A stretch of DNA of 22,457 bases from Saccoglossus kowalevskii (GCF_000003605.2 NW_003118942.1:24540-46996), one strand, 5' to 3'; shown: positions 11,305 through 22,457, counted from the first letter of the stretch. A program made the numbers and translations. The notes: generated by a model from the sequence alone, not told the origin.

Positions 11305-11885
11305 CATCACATCAGTAAAACCTTGTATTGGTTATTATATGACATCACATCAGTAAAACCTTGTATTGGTTATTATATGACATCACATCAGTAAAACCTT
11401 GTATTGGTTATTATATGACATCACATCAGTAAAACCTTGTATTGGTTATTATATGACATCACATCAGTAAAACCTTGTATTGGTTATTATATGACATCAC
11501 ATCAGTAAAACCTTGTATTGGTTATTATATGACATCACATCAGTAAAACCTTGTATTGGTTATTATATGACATCACATCAGTAAAACCTTGTATTGGTTA
11601 TTATATGACATCACATCAGTAAAACCTTGTATTGGTTATTATATGACATCACATCAGTAAAACCTTGTATTGGTTATTATATGACATCACATCAGTAAAA
11701 CCTTGTATTGGTTATTATATGACATCACATCAGTAAAACCTTGTATTGGTTATTATATGACATCACATCAGTAAAACCTTGTATTGGTTATTATATGACA
11801 TCACATCAGTAAAACCTTGTATTGGTTATTATATGACATCACATCAGTAAAACCTTGTATTGGTTATTATATGACATCATATCAT
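11305..11885. repeat. 38-bp tandem array, 15 perfect copies
   Basis: Fifteen consecutive copies of a 38-bp unit, starting CATCACATCAGTAAAACC, run from 11305 to 11874 with no substitution that I can find. A decaying partial copy follows to about 11885. This homogeneity implies very recent expansion or ongoing homogenisation. It also makes copy number in the assembly suspect. Each unit holds an inverted CCAAT motif (TATTGGTTA) and TGACATCA, one base from the CRE/ATF octamer. There are no unique spacers, so it is a minisatellite and not a CRISPR array. It lies inside putative intron 1. Confidence 0.97.
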
Positions 11886-12038
11886 GCCTTTTTTTACTCA
11901 TCATTTTGGTATTTTGACTGAGAGCAGAAAAAAAAACTGTGGCTGATGATATTTTTAAAATTTTCTGTCATAAAGTAAATCATTTTTGCAAAATTGCTCT
12001 TTGACCATTGAATAAATATCATTTATTGTACGTTTCAC

Positions 12039-12059
12039 AATAGAATAGAATAGAATAGA
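12039..12059. repeat. AATAG pentanucleotide run
   Basis: Four tandem AATAG pentamers are followed by ACCTTATTGCTAAC. The arrangement resembles the tail region of some non-LTR elements. I see no reverse-transcriptase frame or tRNA-like head nearby, so only the microsatellite is called. Confidence 0.7.
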
Positions 12060-13308
12060 CCTTATTGCTAACTAAAGAGATATTACATTTCATTTTTGGT
12101 TATGAACATCAATGAAGTTGAAATATTGAAAACATTAGTAATGTATTAAGTAAAAATATATAATAAGAACAGCAACATTGGACTATACTACTAGTATTTT
12201 TGGATTGTGATATTGCTCCTTTCATACATATACATGTATATAAATCTTCATAGTAAATGTAGTTTCCAAATTTTTGAGCAAGATCTGTTAAAATTTAAAA
12301 AAGAAAAATAGCTTAAAATGTGCAAAATCTATCAACATTTTTTGGTGGGAAAATGATGGCTTTAAACATAATGATTACAGAAGACAGTTTCTATACCAGT
12401 TGTTCATTTCTGAGGAACGAAAAAACACATTTGACCTTTGAGTGCACAAGTCAGGTAGCAAGAAAACCACAAATTAATCGTGTGTCTGAAGTACAGCTAC
12501 TCAGTGAAAATATATCATGAGGCAAGCTGCTTGTCAGGAAGCGACAATTCTGTTATTATAAACTGAAAGAGTGATTTATGGAACAGTAGTCGTGAATCAT
12601 TTCAGTTCGTGTGTTTGCACAAAGATTGGGTTTAGTCCTTGATTGAGTTTTTTTTTTTCACAAAAGTAGTTTTTACAAAAGATTATAAATGAGATTTCAG
12701 ATGTTTTCACTTGGGGCTAAGATAATTTGCATAATTTTGTTTTAATTTGTACAGTTAATTTGCATACACCAAATCACAACCAAATTATGGAAAACATCAA
12801 AAGATCAATGTAAGATAAAAAAATAAAATTCTTTAATTTTTTACTGCCACCCCTACACCTAAAACTTTTCAGGAATGCTGCAACATGTTTTTATAATAAA
12901 CAGATTTCATAATTGGCTTATCAGTGTGTGCATGTCAAATATTAAAACAAACAATATTTTTGAATATAAACAACTTTAGATCTATTTAGATTTTTAAAAA
13001 AAGAGTTTTTAACACTAAGGTCTATCATGTTATATGCAAGGTCTCAAATTTGTTGAATAGAAATGTTTTATGATCACCACCACCCCTACTCCCAAACTAA
13101 AGTAATTACCGATAGGTTTTTTATTTGACATTGATATTTTGACGTTTTCTCTCAGGTCATGGAAAAAGCAAAAATTTAAGTTTCAAGCTAAATGGAATAG
13201 TGCAATATATTAATGTGCTGTACACCATTTCAGATATAAATGTCAAATAAGATCTAATTATGCAAGATTACTGAAATAAACCATTTTCATAGCTATTCTA
13301 ATTTCTAC

Positions 13309-13522
13309 TACTGTAAAATACTTTATTTTAGCAGGAATTAATTTTTGCTGAAAAGACTTTTTGGTGTTTTGTCTGGAGTTTATTTTCACTGGTGTTTGAC
13401 AAGTTTAAATTGTCAAACATGAAAAAAAAAGTATGTTTGCTGGATTTTATTTACCACTGAATCATTCCTCCAGCGAAAATAACGAAAATTAATTCTAAGC
13501 GAAAATACAGTATTTTACAATA
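13309..13522. mobile_element. Palindromic MITE-like foldback element (about 214 bp)
   Basis: The left end starts TACTGTAAAATACTTTATTT. The reverse complement of the right end starts TATTGTAAAATACTGTATTT. The two arms match with few differences and a one-base indel over about 38 bp, then more loosely. Near the centre TGTTTGACAA (from 13393) pairs with TTGTCAAACA (to 13419). The whole therefore folds into one long hairpin. No coding sequence is present, as expected of a non-autonomous element. Flanking target-site duplication is unclear, so the superfamily is not assigned. Confidence 0.75.
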
Positions 13523-13639
13523 ACGTATTTAGTTCATTCTTTATTCTGTTCAAATGTCTTAAATTAAGAAATGCGTAAGCCATGTCATGAATCATGAAGT
13601 GATAAACTGCAACAGCAGTATTTTTCTGATAGGCTAAAA

Positions 13640-14060
13640 AACACATTTATCTTGCTGTTGTCGCATAATACCCATATGCCGATATTCTCACGTACGTAGA
13701 CGCCATCGTTGTCAGACTCTTTCTCAATAATGACACTGTACCAAGGATTCTTGGTGCAAAATGTGTCTGTAAACTGAATGGTTTCAGATTAGATGTGACG
13801 GCAATATATCGCAGTATACCCCGGTACCAAAGTTTTGATTGATGATTAATAGCACCGCAATTATGCTACAAGTGAACTGCCACTGTTAGAGATGACAACC
13901 AATAGGAGTAAAGTAGAAAGCAAGTAAAAAACCAACTAAATTGACTGTCTCTGACTGACATTGATGGACAGACTTCATCCATTTTGTTCCAATAATGTGA
14001 CACGTACGGCCGGTGTCCTGATGTCTAATGTAAATTTCACTAATGAAGCCTGCTAAGGTG
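13640..14060. promoter_or_regulatory. CpG-bearing, less AT-rich intronic block, candidate enhancer
   Basis: It lies just 3' of the foldback element. CpG dinucleotides cluster here (around 13691-13708, 13797-13812 and 14000-14010). Homeodomain-type motifs are dense near 13838-13865 (TGATTGATGATTAATAG, GCAATTATG), and an ACCAATAGG site lies near 13899. A 65-codon open frame on the minus strand (13886-14083) has no recognisable domain. The regulatory reading is inference only. Confidence 0.25.
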
Positions 14061-15539
14061 ACACAATGAATGATTTGGCGCAAAGTTTGTAGAAAAAAAC
14101 TCTCATGGTTTTGGGTGTGGACAGTTTCTTTCTCACAGGTTTAATGTCCACATGACATTGCTACAGTATATGTACCATGATTCTTAAATTTGTAATTTAT
14201 GTTTCACAAAGATATCTGCCTGAGAACATTAGTTTACATTCTTATAAAAAGAAACTGAATTCAATTATCTATATAGAGATTAAAACATACAAAGATATTC
14301 TTGAGAATCAAGATTTGATTGGTAGAAAAAGGAATGCTCTGATGTTTCCTGACAACTTCCACTTTGTGAATAAGGAAGAATGGTGTGCAAGTTTTGTTTT
14401 TCTGACATATCAACTTATACAGTAATCACTGTTGTGTCTACTAAACTTTTGAACAGAAATTGCTTTTAATGCCTTCTTGATGGTTTTGTCGTGTCAATAC
14501 ACACCATTCCGTGATATACTATTCATTCATCACGTTCTCAAAAGGTCATTTTTCATCAACTAAATTCTCTTTGTTCTCAACACTTGACTTTTTGTCACCT
14601 CCATGAAGAATGATGCAAATTACTGTCAAAACCGTGCTACCTTAAATCGTCTGGGGTTTCACCTGGTTCACCTACTTCACATTTCTACTACTGGTGTTTA
14701 GGCAGTATGGTAGTAAAATGTGTGCATAAAAAGAGTGAAAACAATGCATGCACTGTCCTCTAAACCCGTCAAGTTATCTGTGCTTATCGATGCCTTGCAG
14801 CATATTGTCTGCATTTCTAGGGCTTGACAGGGGTGAACAATTTGAAAAAAGCGTAAGACTTGGAATAAACATATTCCAAGGTATTTTAGACTCTTATCAG
14901 ATTCATATGAGGGAATTAAAGTAATAAATACTGTTATTGGTTTCAGTAGTGAGTGAAAACTGGGTGAAAGTATAAGTCAATTGAACACTAGGTTAAGTAT
15001 GAGTGTGTTTGATGACCTTAAAAATGTTGGTTTTTTATTCTTTTGTAAATTTAGTGATACAAACACCTGGTACTGGCACACACAAGTACTGTTGATTGAA
15101 CTTGACTGTGAATTGAAAAAAAAAATGATTTAGGGGAGTGGTAATCTTTGAAGGTAAAATTTATAATAGTTTGATTACAGTTTCAATTGCAGTCTTTGTC
15201 CCTTGAAAATCTCTGGTGATCTAGAAATGGCTCTACTGATAGTGATGTGAGTGATAATCCCTGCCCCCTGCCCCCTCCCCCCAGTTTGTGGCCAATTTGT
15301 TATATAGAATTACATCACTTTATCTAACCATGTTTTTATTGAAAATTTGAAAGTTAAAAAATTATGGACCCATTTTGAAAAAACAGAAACATAGATATAA
15401 AATCTCTTCAAAACTGGAAGACTAATGTGTGTGAAAGATGTAAGTGATTGGCGTGGTCACTCAAATATAATTCTCTACAAATCTCAAAACCCAAACTATA
15501 TATAATTAAAAAAAATTTCTTTGATCTTTGCATTCACAG

Positions 15540-16191
15540 CTGATTTTCAAAAGAAAGGATTGAAACCCACAGGACCTCCAACACCACCACTAACTCCAAC
15601 CAGTCAGCAACAATATCAGCAGCAACTGTCAAACCAACTTTGCCTGCCTAGTAGTCTGACACCTGCCACTTATTTACCTAACTCAGTCAGTTGGCAACCG
15701 CCTGTTGATCACACATCGCTGTACCCAATGAACTCGCTGACACATTCGTGGAATCATCACTCATATCCATCGTATCCAACAATCATCCCACCTCATACAG
15801 CACCAGATGTACCAGTGCACAATCCTGACTACACACACCTGACACCCTTAGTGGCAGCCCCTCAGCCACCGACCAAACCCAAATTTGACTTCGCAAACTT
15901 GGCACTTGCTGCAACCCAGAGTTACCCACCTGAGAGAAGTAACTACAGCAATTATAACACATTCAAGACTGGGTTTGCACCGGTTCAACCAACGCCACCA
16001 CAGGGGGAAAGAAAGAGGGGAAGAGGTCCTACCAGAGCTAAGAAGGAGTTTATCTGTAAATACTGTGGTAGACACTTTACAAAGTCTTACAATCTGCTGA
16101 TTCATGAACGCACCCATACTGATGAACGTCCATACACATGTGATATCTGTCATAAAGCTTTCCGTAGACAAGACCATCTCAGAGATCACAG
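15540..16191 (+). CDS. osr: Osr zinc-finger protein, exon 2 (N-terminal region, finger 1, most of finger 2)
   Basis: This is an odd-skipped-related C2H2 transcription factor, a nuclear DNA-binding protein. Family members act in segmentation, joint, gut and nephric/mesoderm patterning. The exon opens after the acceptor at 15538-15539 (phase 1) and ends at CACAG|GTATGT (phase 2). The frame can be read back to a TTG at 15521, but that lies in the intron and is not a start; the first in-frame ATG is at 15728. Using the 342-residue model, it has a Pro/Ser/Thr/Gln-rich stretch from about residue 35, a QQQYQQQ run at 55-61, and [12 protein letters not shown] at 148-159, which is shared with vertebrate Osr. 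A basic patch, [13 protein letters not shown], at 189-201 is a possible nuclear localisation signal. Finger 1 is at 203-225 (C205, C208, H221, H225). Finger 2 starts at 231 (C233, C236, H249) and is split by the intron after two bases of the Arg250 codon. The linker is TDERPY. Confidence 0.93.
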
Positions 16192-18781
<2,590 letters not shown>

Positions 18782-19182
18782 GCTGCCACCTGTGAAAGTT
18801 GTGGAATCAGGGTACGGGTAATGCCAGCATTGAAGAGCGCCCTCTTCAGGCAAGTGAACATTTGATTTGTGAGCAGAATGTTTTTATTGAAAGACTGCAG
18901 TGCATGCTGGGAGTTCATAGCATCCATGACATTGTAATTACAAAACCCTATTTCATATTACGGTGATGACATAATTGTATAATTTCAGAATTAAAGACCA
19001 GTAGAATATATTATTAGAACAGGGTAGTCTCTACAAAAGTTTAGTGCTGTATATGTACTTTAGATATGCACTTCTTATTTATACTATGCACACTCCATCT
19101 ATCATAGAGGGACCGTGTACTATGCAAGTCTTTTTCATATTGTTACTTAAAAGTTATATTTGAAAAGTTGTTGATTAAATCT

Positions 19183-19188
19183 AATAAA
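19183..19188 (+). terminator. Possible proximal poly(A) signal (AATAAA)
   Basis: Canonical AATAAA about 400 bp after the stop codon. The sequence downstream is T-rich (a T run near 19240) but lacks a clear GU-rich element at the usual distance. It could give a short-3'UTR isoform that omits the 38-bp repeat and the Pumilio-type site. Confidence 0.35.
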
Positions 19189-19523
19189 TAATTATGTAAT
19201 GCAAAGATTATTCAAATGCTGCCATTGTTTTTTGAAAGTTTTTTTTTTTTAAATCTTGTATATATTGTATTTGGTTTTTCTTCCAATGATAGTTGTGATT
19301 ACACGCAGACCTGAATCATTCCATTCACCCTGCACCACATTCCTGTGTCTCCTATTACATAATGGATTATTCCAAGGCAAGGCAATGAACATTGCAAAGT
19401 CTGTTTTATTATAATGGGTGGGGGTAGAATCAGTGAGTAAGAAGGAAGTTATCTTTGTCATTCAGTGATTTATTTTATGATTGTTTAGTGATTTTATTCT
19501 GTATACTATTATGATGGATTATT

Positions 19524-19624
19524 GCAGTCATTGTAGACCATTCCATTTATATGTTGGGGGTGCAGCCATTGTAGACCATTCCATTTATATGTTGGGGGTG
19601 CAGCCATTGTAGACCATTCCATTT
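19524..19624 (+). repeat. 38-bp tandem repeat in the 3' UTR, about 2.7 copies
   Basis: Copies start at 19524, 19562 and 19600 with period 38; the third is cut short after CCATTT at 19624. Copies differ by at most one base (GCAGTCATTG versus GCAGCCATTG at the start). The unit includes CATTGTAGACCATTCCATTT and a GGGGG run. Its sequence is unrelated to the intronic 38-bp array at 11305 despite the equal period. Confidence 0.95.
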
Positions 19625-20501
19625 GTCTACTATTATAGACATGCTTAAGTGTACTAATTTGGTTGGTCATTTGTGGGAATTACAACCCCCCCTTCCCTCC
19701 CCACCCCCATTTCTCATCATATTTACATTTCATTTTGAATATCAGGCATATTTTATGGTGTTGCATTATAAGCAGTTATAAATTATAAGAATGCTTTTTA
19801 GTAAAAGCCAAAGTAAGGTTTTGCTTCTCTACATTGTTGGGGAAAATTGGAAAAATTATGCTGTAAAGTGGTTTTAAATTTTTTTTTTTAGTATTGAGAT
19901 TATTTAATGTCACAAGAAGAAGATATGCGTTATTTGATATAATGCTTTGAATTTTGATCAACAAAATGTCCTCTGAAACAGAAAACAAACATTTCTCTGT
20001 TCTACTTGGCATACTTTAAACAAAATTGCAAAAAAATGGATACAGGTTGATGTGAATGAAGACGAAAAGCAAAACCTATTTTTTGTTTGGCCTAATTATA
20101 AAATGTTTAAAGTGCTAAAAAAACCATATATCCTGTACAGTCTGCATGTAGTTATTATTACTTTATTTTTAGTTTCTTTATATATAATAGTATTTCACAA
20201 AGAATTTATATATTATTATTATTATTCCATTTTTCACCGTTTTTAGATTTTTATACTGTATGAGTTACAACTCATAGCACATGGGAGAATATTAGGAAAA
20301 AAAAAAAGCTCAAATTTGTGTAATTCATACACATATTATTAGTGCAATGCAATAGCTGATATTGTCTTTACTTTTATTTTACTGATTATGGAATTGTTTT
20401 ACTTGAAAGATAAAAAGCTCAGATGATGTTTAAAATATTTTGAAGATGGAAATTGTAAAATTAATCAAGAGATTTTTAATTTTGATAATTGTTATCAAGT
20501 A

Positions 20502-20507
20502 AATAAA
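20502..20507 (+). terminator. Main poly(A) signal of the Osr gene
   Basis: AATAAA is followed within about 15-30 bases by a GU-rich tract (ATGTGATGTGTTGTGTAG, around 20523-20540). This is the expected layout of an animal cleavage/polyadenylation site. Cleavage would fall near 20520. It is the best-formed such site after the stop codon and before the CpG-bearing downstream block. Confidence 0.65.
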
Positions 20508-20571
20508 TATGATTTAGAGTTCATGTGATGTGTTGTGTAGTATGTTCTTGAAAGATTAAAGCGGGGGATTC

Positions 20572-20689
20572 GTCACCTGCGCATAGTGTGTCATTGTTTA
20601 CAAACAAGTGTCTACCCATGAGCCTTTGCGTTGTTAGCGTGTGTTGTTATTGTCGCTTGGGACTTTGCACATACGCGTGTGCAGGTGAC
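20572..20689. other. Inverted repeat with E-box arms and forkhead-like palindrome
   Basis: GTCACCTGC at 20572-20580 is matched by its exact reverse complement GCAGGTGAC at 20681-20689. Further partial pairing is possible inside. Both arms contain the E-box CACCTG, the type bound by Snail/E-proteins. Between them lies TTGTTTACAAACAA (about 20594-20607), two overlapping forkhead-type sites. The block is CpG-bearing and GC-richer than its neighbours. It could be a downstream regulatory element or a degraded foldback repeat. Confidence 0.35.
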
Positions 20690-21132
20690 CACCCTTCTGC
20701 TTCAACCCTTGAATACACAATAACGTGATGTTGTTACCATGATTCGGCGAATCCTTTGAATCCTTTGAACACCAAAGTTAATTTGGGTCAATATCACAAA
20801 ATAAACCCAGCATAATTATTTTTTTCCCAAGTTTTGATCAAGTGTGTAGCCAATATGAACTTATGTGCACTTAGTCTAGAATTATCTATAATATCATACA
20901 AAAATACTTGAAAAGAATTATGGTGCACAAAATGTTTCACTGTATCCATAACATTAATGGGTCAGTGGTGGGAATGGAAAACTGAGCATATTTGATATCA
21001 ATTGTGTGTTCAGTCCATAAATATCTCAAATAATTGGGCTAGTTGTTTTCAAGAAGTCATAAAGACTATTTCCTACAAATAGAGATTTGAAATTTTGTTC
21101 ACAAATCAAGTAGCTATGAGACTAGACTTGAC

Positions 21133-21316
21133 AGTCTCTTATTTATTTTTTTGTTTTGTTTTTTTAATAAAATAAAATATGCTAATATAATATAAATAGT
21201 GAAAGTTGGGTTACCGTGAAATATTGTTTATTTCGCGGTAACCCAGCTTTCACCATCAACACACTCCCATGATATTTTATTTTATTGAAAAAACACCAAA
21301 AAATAAAAAAGAGACT
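21133..21316. mobile_element. Foldback (MITE-like) element with 25-bp hairpin core
   Basis: This is an imperfect palindrome of 184 bp. Outer arms begin AGTCTCTT and end AGAGACT. An inner perfect 15-bp segment pairs 21166-21180 with 21272-21286. An unpaired stretch of exactly 18 nt on each side follows (21181-21198 and 21254-21271). The core stem pairs 21199-21223 with 21229-21253 around a TTGTT loop. In RNA of the + strand the core is fully paired, with two U-G wobbles. No coding capacity and no clear target-site duplication. A hairpin-RNA precursor is a second possibility. Confidence 0.75.
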
Positions 21317-21557
21317 ATGCAAATATACTGTGAGACATGTCCCCATATAATATTAGCAAAAATAGATAAAGCAGTTATCAGAAGGAAGTCGCAGTATTAT
21401 GGTCATCTTTAAATAAATGATTCACTAATCTTTAGTCCTGTTGCAGCATTGTCTTATAACATGGTTTGATATAACACTTGGGGACAGAATGTCATATGAC
21501 ACATGCATAAGTGCATACATTGTATGTGTGACATTTTGACTGTAACACTTATACATC

Positions 21558-21607
21558 AATAAAGTCACAGCATATGTGTGTGTGTGTGTGAAACGAGGGG
21601 GGGGGGG
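21558..21607 (+). other. Second poly(A)-like signal with TG microsatellite and G run
   Basis: AATAAA at 21558-21563 is followed by CACAGCA and then a TG dinucleotide run (21575-21590). That is the order signal, cleavage dinucleotide, GU-rich element. An 11-base G run lies at 21597-21607. It could be a distal poly(A) site of the Osr gene or of an unseen transcript. It could also be a chance neighbour of a microsatellite. Confidence 0.35.
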
Positions 21608-22056
21608 ACTGGAGAGGTTCTCTGCTTAGTTCCTGTATAACAAGTATGTTGTACATTCTCTAAGTTGTACGAGTTCTAACTTTGCCGTAATGATATAAAG
21701 GAAGATAGCAATTAAGGCAAGTACAGATTCACTTGGTGATGATAAAACAGGTGCTGTTATGTTGATAAAGTACAGTGTATTATTCATATTGTTGAATTCT
21801 AAGTACCGTAGGTTTAGAAGTAATAGTAATGTAAATAGGTAACCTCAGCAGTAACCTCATTGGTGAGGGAGCACTACATGACACTGAAAAATCAGCAAGA
21901 TCATAATCAATTTACCACCTTGTCATTCATTCAGAGTTTACTATAACACTCATCACTCTTGAAATGGTAAAACTAAACAGAACTTGAATTATACACAACA
22001 AAACAAGTTAAATGACAACTATAGAGGACAGCATTGAAAGTTACTGAAATTTTATC

Positions 22057-22457
22057 CACTCATCCAATGACAAACCCACCTCCATCCATCCAATGACAAA
22101 CAAACATCAACCAATCCAATGACAAACCCACATCAACCAATCCAATGACAAACCCACATCTACTCATGCATTGACAAACCCACATCTACTCATCCAATGA
22201 CAAGCCCACCTCCATCCATCCAATGACAAACCTACTCTCATCCACCTAATGACAAACATCAACCAATCCAATGACAAACCCACATCAACCAATCCAATGA
22301 CAAACCCACATCAACCAATCCAATGACAAACCCACATCTACTCATGCATTGACAAACCCACATCTGCTCATCCAATGACAAACCCACCTCCATCCATCCA
22401 ATGACAAACCTACTCTAATCCACCTAATAACAACCCCACATCAACCAATCCAATAAC
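22057..22457. repeat. 26-bp minisatellite with higher-order organisation, truncated by right edge
   Basis: Units of about 26 bp carry a CCAATGACAAACCCAC core (starts at 22064, 22090, 22116 and onwards). Several unit variants (CATCAACCAAT, CATCTACTCAT, CCTCCATCCAT, CTACTCTCATCCACCT) recur in the same order. The series from about 22105 to 22253 is repeated from about 22254, with one extra CATCAACCAAT unit in the second round. That is a higher-order repeat. CCAAT occurs in most units. The array continues past the window. Confidence 0.92.

Larger units (their letters stand above)
5642..15539 (+). other. Putative intron 1 of the Osr gene (about 9.9 kb)
   Basis: It is bounded by the donor GTATGA at 5642 and a good acceptor, a pyrimidine-rich tract ending TTTGCATTCACAG at 15539; phase 1. 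The interior is AT-rich with no convincing exon. The longest open frames (5658-5984, 14177-14425, 10169-10405) have no domain character. It contains the 38-bp array at 11305-11885, pentamers at 12039-12059, a palindromic MITE-like element at 13309-13522 and AT-poorer blocks near 10160-10620 and 13640-14060. If exon 1 is misplaced, the acceptor end is still sound and only the left boundary changes. Confidence 0.5.
18782..20525 (+). other. 3' UTR of the Osr gene
   Basis: It runs from the stop codon to the poly(A) site inferred just after AATAAA at 20502. It is AT-rich, with no coding frame of note (the 61-78-codon frames here are K/I/N/F-rich and featureless). It contains an early AATAAA at 19183, a Pumilio-type element TGTATATA at 19257-19264, a 38-bp tandem repeat at 19524-19624, and a tight palindrome at 20259-20276 (TATGAGTT and AACTCATA around AC). 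The length is inferred from the signals, not from a transcript. Confidence 0.65.
20526..22056. other. Downstream non-coding region
   Basis: There is no supported gene. It holds a CpG-bearing inverted repeat (20572-20689), a small palindrome GATTCGGCGAATC near 20741, a foldback element (21133-21316), a second poly(A)-like signal (21558) with a TG run and an 11-base G run (21597-21607). The remainder is AT-rich with no pattern I can name. Confidence 0.6.

Noticed and set aside
11305-11885. CRISPR-like array
   Set aside because: The copies are contiguous with no spacers, and the context is an animal intron.
14177-14425. 82-codon ATG frame
   Set aside because: It is Ile/Lys/Asn-rich as expected of AT-rich DNA, has no recognisable domain and no Osr resemblance.
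15227-15252. Alternative first exon: ATG in good context (GAAATGG) followed by donor GTGAGT at 15247
   Set aside because: The 20-nt exon would end in phase 2, whereas exon 2 needs phase 1, so the frame would break.
15521-15539. Start of the 249-codon open frame at 15521 (TTG read as Met)
   Set aside because: TTG is not a normal animal start, and these bases form the polypyrimidine tract and AG of a splice acceptor. The exon begins at 15540.
15848-16189. 113-codon minus-strand frame and 71-codon + frame over exon 2
   Set aside because: They are shadows of the zinc-finger exon in other frames.
20052-20246. 64-codon frame in the 3' region
   Set aside because: It starts at TTG, has aromatic/Ile-rich low-complexity composition, and lies within the inferred 3' UTR.
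21491-21535. Partial inverted repeats (GTCATATGAC and neighbours)
   Set aside because: The arms are short and interrupted, no better than expected in AT-rich sequence.

Overview
The window is AT-rich animal genomic DNA with one recognisable protein-coding gene on the + strand. It is an odd-skipped-related (Osr/Odd/Bowl family) C2H2 zinc-finger transcription factor. Its five fingers and an upstream [12 protein letters not shown] block closely resemble vertebrate Osr proteins. Large introns, GT-AG splice sites, an AATAAA/GU-rich polyadenylation site, minisatellites and foldback (MITE-like) elements all indicate a eukaryote. My best guess is an invertebrate deuterostome such as a hemichordate. 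That guess rests only on the vertebrate-like fingers combined with this genome style, and I cannot fix the species.

Layout: 1-278 is an 18-bp minisatellite cut by the window edge, followed by a short pentanucleotide run. 311-5544 has no convincing gene. It holds a pair of CCAATCAG sites 30 bp apart (1605-1642), a GC-richer stem-loop/short-ORF block (1831-1959), a TATA-like motif (4805-4812) and an inverted CCAAT palindrome (5376-5389). A candidate first coding exon lies at 5545-5641: strong start context, an upstream in-frame stop, and a consensus donor in exactly the phase the next exon needs. Intron 1 (about 9.9 kb) carries a perfect 15-copy 38-bp tandem array, a roughly 214-bp palindromic MITE-like element and two AT-poorer, CpG-bearing blocks that could be enhancers. 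Exon 2 (15540-16191) encodes the Pro/Gln-rich N-terminal part, the [12 protein letters not shown] block, a basic patch, finger 1 and most of finger 2. Intron 2 (16192-18501) contains an inverted GATA pair beside an ETS-like site. Exon 3 (18502-18781) finishes finger 2 and encodes fingers 3-5 and the stop. The 3' UTR (about 18782-20525) has another 38-bp tandem repeat of unrelated sequence and ends at a good poly(A) signal.

Downstream lie a CpG-bearing inverted repeat with E-box and forkhead-like motifs (20572-20689), a 184-bp foldback with a 25-bp hairpin core (21133-21316), a second poly(A)-like site next to a TG run, and a 26-bp minisatellite with higher-order structure that runs off the right edge.

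The three exons join in frame (97 + 652 + 280 nt = 1029 nt) into a 342-residue protein. Exons 2 and 3 are secure; exon 1 is an inference. I found no rRNA, tRNA, CRISPR array or intact transposase/reverse transcriptase gene. The most unusual material is the set of tandem arrays and foldback elements in and around this developmental regulator, not a new enzyme system.
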